Shown here: in pieces, positions 1 to 5,761 of the stretch
Layout: the number at the start of each line of letters is the position of its first letter
Numbering within the stretch: the first letter of the stretch is position 1
Assembly (NCBI GenBank): GCA_905373185.1
Contig: CAJPSE010000085.1
Coordinates: 1 to 6,925 of the forward strand
From: an uncultured Fretibacterium sp.
GTDB taxonomy: Bacteria > Synergistota > Synergistia > Synergistales > Aminobacteriaceae
DNA: 6,925 nucleotides
Direction of reading: 5' to 3'
The notes under the pieces: model-generated
Databases searched by the model: none
Seen by the model: only the letters and a program-made list of their open reading frames with translations
Told to the model about the DNA's origin: nothing
Translations under genes and position numbers: made by a program

Positions 1-1
1 C

Positions 2-91
2 GTCGCCGGAGCGCTCCCCACGGCCCTGATGGCCGTCTGCGCGGACATCGTCCTGGGGCTGCTGGAGCGCGGGCTGGACCCCACAAGATAG
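2..91 (+). CDS. C-terminal end of a probable osmoprotectant ABC transporter permease (partial, 5' end outside window)
   Basis: The frame is open from the window edge to TAG at 89-91 and encodes 29 residues: VAGALPTALMAVCADIVLGL followed by LERGLDPTR. The pattern Gly-Ala-(Ile/Leu)-Pro-x-Ala-Leu, then a hydrophobic helix with an Asp, then Leu-Leu-Glu-Arg and a short basic end resembles the last membrane helix of glycine betaine/choline (OpuB/OpuC/ProW-type) permeases as I remember them. Such permeases form the membrane channel for compatible-solute uptake with an ATPase and a binding protein. Only the tail is visible, so the family is an inference from one helix; another binding-protein-dependent permease is possible. 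The gene ends 61 bp before the acetyltransferase start. Confidence 0.5.
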   Translation, partial: VAGALPTALMAVCADIVLGLLERGLDPTR

Positions 92-108
92 GGGCTTCGC
101 GTGCGCGG

Positions 109-114
109 TATAAT
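109..114 (+). promoter_or_regulatory. -10 promoter element upstream of the acetyltransferase gene
   Basis: A perfect TATAAT stands 38 bp before the ATG at 153, in otherwise GC-rich sequence just after the upstream stop codon. The hexamer 17 bp upstream (AGATAG, 86-91) is a poor -35 match and there is no extended -10 TG, so promoter strength is uncertain. A start near 120 would give a leader of about 33 nt that includes the AAAGGA ribosome binding site at 136-141. Confidence 0.45.
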
Positions 115-152
115 GTTTCGCAAATCCATTCCGGGAAAGGACGGGATCGCGG

Positions 153-668
153 ATGGCGAAGGCGGACGAAAGCGTGCGGAACGGGGGGGGGACGATTCGC
201 CCGGCACGGATCGAGGACGCGCGGGACGTCCACGCACTGCGCGTCATGGAGGGGGTCCGGGAGACCATCCTGGCGCTGCCCAGCGAGCGCGTCTCGGACA
301 CGGAGGAGTTCATCCGCAGCACCAAGGAGCACCTGATGGTAGCCGAGGTGGACGGCCGCGTCGTCGGCATGGCGGGGCTCGTCATCCCGTTTATGGCGCG
401 CCAGCGGCACACGGCAGGCGTGGGCATCATGGTTCACGCCGACCATCAGGGCCGGGGCATCGGCAGGGCGCTGATGGAGTCCCTGCTGGACATAGCGGAC
501 AACTGGCTGATGCTGAAGCGCGTGGAGCTCTCGGTCTTCACGGACAACGAGCGGGCCGTCCGCCTGTACGAGTCCCTGGGGTTCGTCGTCGAGGGGACAA
601 AGCGGTACGCCGCCGTCAAGAACGGCGTCCACGCCGACGAGTATCTGATGGCGCGCTACGGGAAGTAG
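153..668 (+). CDS. GNAT-family N-acetyltransferase, YhhY/AaaT-like
   Basis: This 171-residue protein is a single GNAT domain, expected to move the acetyl group of acetyl-CoA to an amine. Residues 12-30 form the usual first strand and helix (T-I-R-P-A-R-I-E-D-A). The pyrophosphate-binding motif A is V-H-A-D-H-Q-G-R-G-I-G at 94-104, with the Q-x-x-G-x-G core at 99-104. Motif B is F-T-D-N-E-R-A-V-R-L-Y-E-S-L-G-F at 129-144. The stretch D-N-W-L-M-L-K-R-V-E-L at 116-126 and the ending Y-A-A-V-K-N-G-V-H-A-D-E-Y-L-M-A-R match my memory of E. coli YhhY (AaaT), which acetylates aromatic amino acids, almost position for position. Length is also similar. The substrate here is inferred. The ATG at 153 is chosen because AAAGGA lies 11 nt upstream and the domain begins soon after. 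The gene appears monocistronic and converges on rpn. Confidence 0.88.
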   Translation: MAKADESVRNGGGTIRPARIEDARDVHALRVMEGVRETILALPSERVSDTEEFIRSTKEHLMVAEVDGRVVGMAGLVIPFMARQRHTAGVGIMVHADHQGRGIGRALMESLLDIADNWLMLKRVELSVFTDNERAVRLYESLGFVVEGTKRYAAVKNGVHADEYLMARYGK

Positions 669-711
669 CGGCGGTTCCTTTGCAGAAAAAGCCGGCCCGC
701 TCAGTTCTCGA

Positions 712-1116
712 TCAAGAGTCCTCCTGAGTCTGCAAAGCCTTCAGCCGATCCAGGGAAAGCCCCGTCACTTTGGAGACCAAAAGAATGTCGATCTTCTCCC
801 TCAGCATCGCCGCAGCGGTTTCCTCCATCCCTGCCGCACGACCCTCGGCACGACCTTTGGCCTCGCCCTCGGCACGACCTTTGGCCTCGCCCTCGGCACG
901 ACCTTTGGCCTCACCCTCGGCACGACCTTTGGCCTCGCCCTCGGCACGGCCCTGCTCCAAACCATCGGTTCGGGCCCACTTGAAACTGTTCTCATAATCC
1001 AGTCGGTCCCGCAGATCCTTCAAATAGTCCCTCAAAAGGTCCGGGTCCCTCGTAAAAAGCGACTCCAGCTGCATCATCCGTTCGACCCGGGAATCCACCT
1101 GCGCCAGCTCCTGCAT
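712..1116 (-). CDS. Candidate intragenic C-terminal Rpn protein (RpnS-like, gene within gene)
   Basis: Inside rpn, Met202 (ATG at 1116-1114) is preceded by GGAGGTGA (1131-1124), a near-ideal Shine-Dalgarno with 10 nt between GGAGG and ATG. Starting there would give a 134-residue protein lacking the nuclease core but keeping the Gly-Arg-Ala-Glu repeat helix and the C-terminal segment. In E. coli, rpn genes are known to produce a separately translated C-terminal form (RpnS) that blocks the full-length toxin and dimerises through a repeat-bearing helix. The other internal methionines that could serve (215, 216 and 298) have weaker or badly spaced sites. The site is seen in the sequence; the function is inferred by analogy. 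The Shine-Dalgarno could be chance, since V-G-G-E-Q is ordinary coding sequence. Confidence 0.4.
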   Translation of the reverse strand: MQELAQVDSRVERMMQLESLFTRDPDLLRDYLKDLRDRLDYENSFKWARTDGLEQGRAEGEAKGRAEGEAKGRAEGEAKGRAEGEAKGRAEGRAAGMEETAAAMLREKIDILLVSKVTGLSLDRLKALQTQEDS

Positions 1117-1719
1117 CGCCTGCTCACCTCCAACGTCACCCAAGTAACTCAAAAGCCTGTCCAATCCCGTCCTGGGACCAGCACTTCGCCGTCTTAACTT
1201 CGGAAGCTCCAGAAAGTGGAACTCCATCCCCCTCATCGCCCAACGGTGGTCCCGTACATCCAAAATGCGGTGGAGCGAGTGATAGTCTTCGTCCCCTGCA
1301 GCAGAGGGGAACACCTCGAAATCCAACAGTCCCACAAAGATAACGGGGCTCAGGGTATGGTAGCCCTTGCCCTTTCTCAACTGCAGGGAATACGTCATCG
1401 CGGCATAGTAAAGGCTCCGCTCCAGAAAATACGGGTCCTTCGCGACCTGGACCTCGATGTGAAAGACGCGCCCATCCTCCGCCCTGGCGACCACATCGAA
1501 GCGCGGCAGCTTCACCTCCCGGTACAGCGGCGAGCTTTCCCGGTCACCATAAACCACATCCTCAATCCGTCTGGCGTTCCCATCCGGGTCGAGGTCCATA
1601 AGGACTTCATTAAGGAAAGCGATGAGGAGGTCCTTGTGCTCCTCCCTCGCAAACAGGTACTTGAAGAAACGATCGCTCAGCCGATCCAAAGGGACAGGCC
1701 CGTTTCCGCTGTCCATCAT
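712..1719 (-). CDS. Rpn-family recombination-promoting nuclease (PD-(D/E)XK, putative transposase/TIGR01784-type)
   Basis: A 335-residue protein. The N-terminus has the family signature L-S-D-R-F-F-K-Y-L-F (14-23) followed by the L-L-I-A-F-L-N-E-V-L helix. The nuclease core is visible as R-F-D-V-V (Asp75) and H-I-E-V-Q (Glu89, Gln91), the D...E-x-Q form typical of Rpn/PDDEXK_2 proteins. Family members are metal-dependent DNA endonucleases; E. coli Rpn proteins raise recombination and have been reported as phage-defence toxins. Residues 258-295 consist of Gly-Arg-Ala-Glu-Gly-Glu-Ala-Lys repeats, and a short helical C-terminus follows (298-335). Two ATG codons stand at the start (1719 and 1716). 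The G-rich site GGGAGGG (1730-1724) lies only 4 nt from the first, so initiation at the second (1716) is equally plausible. The active site is intact. Transcription is independent of the flagellin because a terminator and a separate promoter intervene. Confidence 0.87.
   Translation of the reverse strand: MMDSGNGPVPLDRLSDRFFKYLFAREEHKDLLIAFLNEVLMDLDPDGNARRIEDVVYGDRESSPLYREVKLPRFDVVARAEDGRVFHIEVQVAKDPYFLERSLYYAAMTYSLQLRKGKGYHTLSPVIFVGLLDFEVFPSAAGDEDYHSLHRILDVRDHRWAMRGMEFHFLELPKLRRRSAGPRTGLDRLLSYLGDVGGEQAMQELAQVDSRVERMMQLESLFTRDPDLLRDYLKDLRDRLDYENSFKWARTDGLEQGRAEGEAKGRAEGEAKGRAEGEAKGRAEGEAKGRAEGRAAGMEETAAAMLREKIDILLVSKVTGLSLDRLKALQTQEDS
847..942 (-). repeat. Four 24-bp tandem repeats inside rpn
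   Basis: Units lie at 847-870, 871-894, 895-918 and 919-942. They are identical except for one substitution (A for G on the plus strand) in the third. Degenerate partial units flank both sides. Each unit encodes eight residues (Glu-Gly-Glu-Ala-Lys-Gly-Arg-Ala), so unit gain or loss keeps the frame. Near-identity at the nucleotide level points to recent expansion by slippage or recombination. Confidence 0.95.
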
Positions 1720-1755
1720 GCCGCCCTCCCCCCCGCGCCCCTTTATGTTTTCATT

Positions 1756-1822
1756 GAACGTCTTAACGAACGTCTTAACGTTCTTGAATTGAACGTTTTA
1801 ACGTTATGGATTATGGTAACGT
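1756..1822. repeat. Array of AACGT motifs between rpn promoter and rpn start
   Basis: Six AACGT copies begin at 1757, 1769, 1777, 1792, 1800 and 1818. GAACGTCTTAAC is repeated exactly in tandem (1756-1767 and 1768-1779), with a third near-copy (GAACGTTTTAAC) at 1791-1802. Several copies extend to the palindrome AACGTT. The block is AT-rich in a GC-rich region and lies just downstream of the predicted rpn transcription start, an operator-like place. It could bind a repressor or act in the mRNA leader; the sequence does not say which. Confidence 0.85.
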
Positions 1823-1823
1823 C

Positions 1824-1832
1824 ATTATAGCA
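1824..1832 (-). promoter_or_regulatory. Extended -10 promoter of rpn
   Basis: On the minus strand the sequence reads TGCTATAAT, a perfect extended -10 element (TGn plus TATAAT). No good -35 exists at 16-18 bp, which extended -10 promoters tolerate. Transcription would start near 1817, giving a leader of about 98 nt that contains most of the AACGT array. It lies 61 bp beyond the T-run of the flagellin terminator, so rpn has its own transcription. Confidence 0.6.
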
Positions 1833-1892
1833 AAAGGGGCGGTGTTGAACGCTGAAACCCTGCGCCCTCAAACCTCGCCCCCTCGCTTCCGG

Positions 1893-1924
1893 AAAAAAGC
1901 GAGGGGCCTCAAAGGCCCCCTCGC
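1893..1924 (-). terminator. Rho-independent terminator of the flagellin transcript
   Basis: On the minus strand an 11-bp GC-rich stem pairs 1924-1913 with 1909-1899, with one bulged G and the loop TTG, and is followed directly by TTTTTT (1898-1893). It begins 26 nt after the flagellin stop codon. This is a textbook intrinsic terminator and fits a highly expressed gene. It prevents read-through into rpn, which lies downstream on the same strand. Confidence 0.93.
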
Positions 1925-1950
1925 CGTCTCGCTTCGTTTTGCCGTAAGGC

Positions 1951-4900
1951 TTACCCTCGGATAAGGCTCAGCACCGTCTGCGGAAGCTGGTTCGCCTGCG
2001 CCAGCATCGCCGTGCCCGACTGCGACAGGATCTGGAGCTTCGTGAAGTTCAGCATCTCCTGGCTCATGTCCGCGTCGCGGATTCGGCTCTCCGCCGCCGT
2101 CAGGTTCGTGCCCGTCGTCGTCAGGTTCGTCACCGTGTGCTCAAGGGAGTTCTGGAACGCCCCTATCTTCGCACGCTGCGTCGAGACCTTCGCGATCGCG
2201 TTGTCAAGGATCGAGATGGCACGCGCCGCGGAGGTGCGGTCCGTCACGATAACCCGCGTCACCCCAAGGGCGTCCGCAGACATGTTCCCGATGTCTATCG
2301 CAACATCCTCGCCCTCGTTCGCCCCTACCTGGAACACCGTGCTGTTGTCCACAAGGTGCAGGATCGTCTCGTAGGGCGTATCGATCTTCTTCAGCTCGAA
2401 GTTCCTCAGGTGCTCGTTCCACTCCACCTTGATGTTCGCCATCGGGTCGAACTCCACGTCCACGTTCGAGTGGAGCACCCCGATCAGCTGGTTACCCGAC
2501 ACCGTCACGTTGTTCACCACCGTCGCCCCGTTGTGCGCGTCGTAGATGGAGGCCGTGAACGCGTTCTCCTTCGCCTCCTGCACCACGTTCAGCGACAGCG
2601 CCTTGATCAGGTCCTCGTCGCCCGAGAACGACAGCCTGCCCGCCGCGCCCGCCACCATGGAGCGGATGATGAACGTGCCCGGGACCGTCTCCAGGCCGTA
2701 GTCCTGCTTCGTCCCCTCCTCGACGAAGGTGACGAAGCTGTTCGCGTGGCTCACCGCGAAGCGTGCCTGGCCCAGTCCGTTCGCGATCGCCCCGTTCAGC
2801 TTGCTCCGAAGCTCCGCGAGCGTGTCCGTGGCGTAGAGCGTGATGGAGGTGTTCTTGCCGTCGCCCTGCGCGATGTTGATGGTCTGCGGATCGGTGAGCA
2901 TGAAACGCCCCTGACTGTCCCAGAACTTGTTCAGGTCGCGCAGGTGCACGTCCTTCTTGGCAACCTGGCCGACATACGCCGCCTCGAACGTCGCCAGCGT
3001 CTTGCCCGCCGTCATCTGAGTGGCGTTGGTCTTCAGGACGATGTCGCCCTCGTAGACCGTGCCGTTCTTGCCGTTCAGGTAGAAGCTCCGGAAGTGCAGC
3101 TCCTTCTCCTTCACCTTCGACGCGTCCAAGCCGAACTTCAGGTCCGCGTCCGTGACTTTGTCCCCCCACTTGAACGGCCAGGTCTTTGTCTGGGTCCCCG
3201 AGATCCCCACCGTGACGTCATTAGGCGTTGTGCCGGTCTTTTTGTTGACGTTGTAGACGAACTTGTTCCCCACGGAGAATTTTTCCGTCTGCCCGGCCTT
3301 CAGCTGCAGCTCCAGCGCGCCGTCCGCATTTGCCGGATCGGTACCGGCAGTTCCCAGGCCCAGGATCTCGCTGAGGTCGTAGAAGTCCCCCTCGGTCAGG
3401 ACGATGTTGTCGTTCACCTTGTTGTCCACGGTGCCGTCCGGCTTCAGGACGTTGGCCGTCGCCTTCAGCGTCACGCTCTTGGAGTCCTTGTTGACCGCTG
3501 TCACCTCGAACAAGATGCTGGCGTTGTTCTTAAGCAGGGCATCCTTGACGCTTGTACCCAGCAGCGCCGCCAGGTCCATTCCCTCGGCAAACCCGTACTT
3601 GCCCGTAAGCCGGGCCTCCGATTCTGGAGGCGTCTCTGTCGAGGTCGTCGGGGCCCCGGCCCCCATGATGGTGTTGAGGTCCGTTCCACCCAAAGTTATC
3701 TTTTTGTCGCTGAGGAGCTTCACTTTGTCGCCGTCTGCCTCAGCCGTCACGCCCGTCCCCGCCAGCTGGGCGTTGAGCTCCGTCACCAATTCGCCAATAT
3801 TCATGATTTTGGTCTTCAGGGTGACCGTCGTGGTCGCACCGCCATCGGGGGTCACCGTCATGGTCAGGTGGTGTCCCGCGTCGCTGCCCAGCCCGCCGGG
3901 GGCACGGAAGTCGAACTGCGTCGGCGGGGTCACGCCCTTCAGGACCGTCGTCGAGGTCGTGGTCCCTCCCACGAAGGCCGCGACGTCGGCGCCGCCCAGG
4001 GTAATCTTCTGACCGTCGGTCGCGACCAAGCGGAGTTTCCCTCCGGCCGCGGACGCCGTAATATGGCCGTTGAGCGTTCCGTTTGCCGCAAAGGCCGCGT
4101 TCAGCGCAGCGGCCAGGTCGTCGATCGTCCCCGAATCCCGTCCATTGATCGTGATGTTCTGAGCCGTTCCGGCAGCCAACTGGACGGTCATGGTTTTAGT
4201 GTTTCCTGCACCCCAAGCCCAGGAGTTCCCGATGTCAAGAGCGCCGATCAGCTCCGTCGTAGACTCCTTCGGGGACCCTGCCCCCATGATGTAGTCCACG
4301 TCGTCGTGCGGATGCACAGATCCGGGAAGCGCCTTGATGGAGATCTTGCCCTCGCTCGAGGTGAGCTGTACGTTCCCGTCGACCTTTTCGGCCTTGGCCT
4401 CCCCAGCTGTGATCCCCTGAGCTGTCAGATCGGCGTTGATCGCGGCCACGATCCCGTCCACGTCACCCGCATTCGTCGTCAGGGAGATCGTTGCCTGTTC
4501 TTTTGTCCCGTCATTTTTGGTGAGTTCAAACAGCATCGCCTTGTTTCCGGGGTATGTAAAAACAGGCGCGTTCGCCCCCGTCAGCGTGTGCGCCTTCGGA
4601 TTGAGCGTCTTCACCGTGTACGTCCCCGCCGGGAGGTTGTCCACACGCAGACCGGACACGCCCGCCTGGTCGTTCAGGCTGGCGCCCATCACCACGTTCT
4701 TGTGCTTGATCGTGAAGACGTCCGTCTTCATCGCCTCGGCCTGGCCGGGTTTCGCGTTGATCTGGATCTTGTAGTTCCCCTCGAACGCCGCCTTCTGGCC
4801 GAACCGGTCGATCTGGCGCAGGGAGCCGCGGATATACGCCTTCGTCGCCAGGTCGTTCGACGACCACAGGCCCGCAGAGCTCCCGTCCAGCAGGCGCTTC

Positions 4901-5295
4901 TTGTTAAACTGCGTCGCCGTCGAGGTCCGGTCTATCTCGCTCTTCAGCTGGTCTATCTCCAGCTGGATGTACTGACGGTCCTGCTGCGTCAGCGTGTCGT
5001 TCGCCGCCTGTACCGACAGCTCCCGCATCCTCTGGAGGATGCTGTGCACCTCGGACAGCGCGCCCTCCGCAGTCTGCAGCATCGAGATGCCGTCCTGCGC
5101 GTTGCGCACCGCCATGTTCAGGCCGTTGATCTGCGAGCGCATCTTCTCGCTGATGGCCAGGCCCGCCGCGTCGTCCGCCGCGCTGTTGATCCTCAGCCCC
5201 GTGGAGAGCGTCCGGATGGACTTCTGGAGCGCGCTGTTGGTCGCGTTCAGCGAATTGTAAGCGTAGAGCGCCGGTATGTTGTGGTAAATCCTCAT
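1951..5295 (-). CDS. fliC: Flagellin with a very large variable region
   Basis: The filament subunit, secreted by the flagellar type III apparatus, is 1114 residues long, about two to four times the usual size. The conserved N-terminal D0/D1 part covers about 1-180 and includes T-L-S-T-G-L-R-I-N-S-A-A-D-D-A-A-G-L-A-I-S-E (29-50) and L-Q-R-M-R-E-L-S-V-Q (87-96). The conserved C-terminal part starts around 985 (F-Q-V-G-A-N-E-G-E, 988-996) and ends with M-S-Q-E-M-L-N-F-T-K-L-Q-I-L-S-Q-S-G-T-A (1077-1096) and the L-P-Q-T-V-L-S-L-I-R-G tail. Between them lie about 800 surface-exposed residues, rich in Thr, Ala and Gly, with three degenerate repeats (about 258-553). I see no HExxH, so this is not a flagellinolysin. 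The ATG at 5295 has AGGAGG 10 nt upstream (5311-5306). Translation is probably repressed by CsrA at the leader sites. No convincing promoter was seen in the leader; transcription may come from upstream of fliW. Confidence 0.95.
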   Translation of the reverse strand: MRIYHNIPALYAYNSLNATNSALQKSIRTLSTGLRINSAADDAAGLAISEKMRSQINGLNMAVRNAQDGISMLQTAEGALSEVHSILQRMRELSVQAANDTLTQQDRQYIQLEIDQLKSEIDRTSTATQFNKKRLLDGSSAGLWSSNDLATKAYIRGSLRQIDRFGQKAAFEGNYKIQINAKPGQAEAMKTDVFTIKHKNVVMGASLNDQAGVSGLRVDNLPAGTYTVKTLNPKAHTLTGANAPVFTYPGNKAMLFELTKNDGTKEQATISLTTNAGDVDGIVAAINADLTAQGITAGEAKAEKVDGNVQLTSSEGKISIKALPGSVHPHDDVDYIMGAGSPKESTTELIGALDIGNSWAWGAGNTKTMTVQLAAGTAQNITINGRDSGTIDDLAAALNAAFAANGTLNGHITASAAGGKLRLVATDGQKITLGGADVAAFVGGTTTSTTVLKGVTPPTQFDFRAPGGLGSDAGHHLTMTVTPDGGATTTVTLKTKIMNIGELVTELNAQLAGTGVTAEADGDKVKLLSDKKITLGGTDLNTIMGAGAPTTSTETPPESEARLTGKYGFAEGMDLAALLGTSVKDALLKNNASILFEVTAVNKDSKSVTLKATANVLKPDGTVDNKVNDNIVLTEGDFYDLSEILGLGTAGTDPANADGALELQLKAGQTEKFSVGNKFVYNVNKKTGTTPNDVTVGISGTQTKTWPFKWGDKVTDADLKFGLDASKVKEKELHFRSFYLNGKNGTVYEGDIVLKTNATQMTAGKTLATFEAAYVGQVAKKDVHLRDLNKFWDSQGRFMLTDPQTINIAQGDGKNTSITLYATDTLAELRSKLNGAIANGLGQARFAVSHANSFVTFVEEGTKQDYGLETVPGTFIIRSMVAGAAGRLSFSGDEDLIKALSLNVVQEAKENAFTASIYDAHNGATVVNNVTVSGNQLIGVLHSNVDVEFDPMANIKVEWNEHLRNFELKKIDTPYETILHLVDNSTVFQVGANEGEDVAIDIGNMSADALGVTRVIVTDRTSAARAISILDNAIAKVSTQRAKIGAFQNSLEHTVTNLTTTGTNLTAAESRIRDADMSQEMLNFTKLQILSQSGTAMLAQANQLPQTVLSLIRG
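3637..4524 (-). repeat. Three degenerate protein repeats in the flagellin variable region
   Basis: Approximate units are residues 258-348, 366-452 and 476-553. Each has beta-strand-like Thr-rich sequence, a helix (G-I-V-A-A-I-N-A-D-L; D-L-A-A-A-L-N-A-A-F; E-L-V-T-E-L-N-A-Q-L), a G-x-x-x-L-x-S/A-x-D/E-G-x-K-I-x-L strand pair, and an ending such as Y-I-M-G-A-G-S-P, F-V-G-G-T-T-T or I-M-G-A-G-A-P-T followed by a Ser/Thr run. They resemble the 'flagellin IN' beta-alpha pattern. Boundaries are approximate and judged by eye. Confidence 0.65.
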
Positions 5296-5305
5296 AATAT
5301 CTTAA

Positions 5306-5333
5306 CCTCCTGATTGCGGGTCATCCTGTCCCG
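5306..5333 (-). promoter_or_regulatory. Two-site CsrA-binding leader of the flagellin mRNA, including the Shine-Dalgarno
   Basis: On the minus strand CGGG (5333-5330) pairs with CCCG (5320-5317), enclosing the nine-base loop ACAGGATGA. A loop with A-x-GGA is the preferred CsrA target, and ACAGGAUG matches the core of the known consensus. The second GGA is within the ribosome binding site AGGAGG (5311-5306). The GGA centres are 16 nt apart, suitable for one CsrA dimer to bridge. Bacillus subtilis hag has the same layout, with CsrA covering the ribosome binding site. The csrA and fliW genes directly upstream support this reading. Confidence 0.7.
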
Positions 5334-5395
5334 ACATATTTTCTGCGGTGTTTCAACCATCCTAGTCCCTTCTCGTGACGAGCGCGTGAAACCGA

Positions 5396-5413
5396 TCCCC
5401 CTTGGCCGGGGGA
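5396..5413 (-). other. Hairpin in the csrA-flagellin intergenic leader
   Basis: A six-base stem (TCCCCC paired with GGGGGA) encloses a six-base loop. It sits about midway in the 151-nt gap between csrA and flagellin. It lacks a following T-run on either strand (the minus-strand T-run lies before it), so it is not an intrinsic terminator. It may stabilise or process the mRNA between the two coding regions, which would help the flagellin message reach higher levels than csrA. That role is inference. Confidence 0.45.
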
Positions 5414-5446
5414 AGAAAAAATACTCCCCTCGCATCCCTCCTTTCC

Positions 5447-5761
5447 TTAAATTTTTTCTTGACTTTTGCGTTTTCGGCCCCGCGCGGGCAGACGCACCGC
5501 GCGAAGCCGGGAGAGCCCGGAGAAGACGGAGACCGGCAGGTGCGGCATCTCCAGCGTCCCCTCCGCGAAGAGGCGCGCGGCGCGGGCAGCCGTGCGGTTT
5601 GCGTTCACCACGCCGTCCCACACCTCCTTGCGCCAGATCCGGGTGTTCCTGGGCGCCTCGATGCCCAGACGCACCATCCCGGCCTGGAGGTCGATGATCG
5701 TGATCTCGATGTCCGTCCCTATCTGGATGGACTCGTTGGGCCGCCGGCCGAGGATCAGCAT
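5447..5761 (-). CDS. csrA: Translational regulator CsrA with a long C-terminal tail
   Basis: CsrA is a dimeric RNA-binding protein that covers GGA-containing ribosome binding sites. The core M-L-I-L-G-R-R-P-N-E-S-I-Q-I-G (1-15), V-R-L-G-I-E-A-P-R (30-38) and I-W-R-K-E-V (42-47) is intact, including Arg6, Arg7 and Arg44, which contact RNA in characterised CsrA. Asn55, implicated in FliW binding in Bacillus, is present. Typical CsrA has 60-75 residues; this one has 104, with an additional basic end (K-R-K-S at 97-100). The start at 5761 gives the canonical M-L-I-L opening. It overlaps fliW by 7 nt, so translation is probably coupled. Three GGA triplets in the 20 bases before and at its start codon allow autoregulation. 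Its main target is probably the flagellin mRNA downstream. Confidence 0.94.
   Translation of the reverse strand: MLILGRRPNESIQIGTDIEITIIDLQAGMVRLGIEAPRNTRIWRKEVWDGVVNANRTAARAARLFAEGTLEMPHLPVSVFSGLSRLRAVRLPARGRKRKSQEKI

Noticed and set aside
669..711. Possible shared terminator between the convergent acetyltransferase and rpn genes
   Set aside because: GCCGGC followed by T5 on the minus strand looks suggestive, but the only stem that forms is about three pairs, too short for an intrinsic terminator.
101..727. 208-codon open frame overlapping the acetyltransferase in another frame
   Set aside because: Arg/Gly/Pro-rich sequence typical of an out-of-frame reading of GC-rich DNA; the overlapping frame has a clear GNAT domain.
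847..942. CRISPR-like array
   Set aside because: The units are contiguous without unique spacers, keep the rpn reading frame and encode a simple peptide repeat.
1216..1830. 204-codon plus-strand frame antisense to rpn
   Set aside because: It runs opposite the conserved nuclease domain and through the rpn promoter, with no recognisable domain or ribosome binding site.
1951..5295. Flagellin carrying an internal metalloprotease (flagellinolysin)
   Set aside because: No HExxH motif in the variable region; the His-containing stretches (V-H-P-H-D-D, N-E-H-L-R-N) do not fit.
2137..5313. 1058-codon open frame on the plus strand, antisense to the flagellin
   Set aside because: Its product is rich in Arg, His, Val and Leu without domain features. 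It mirrors the codon bias of the flagellin on the other strand.
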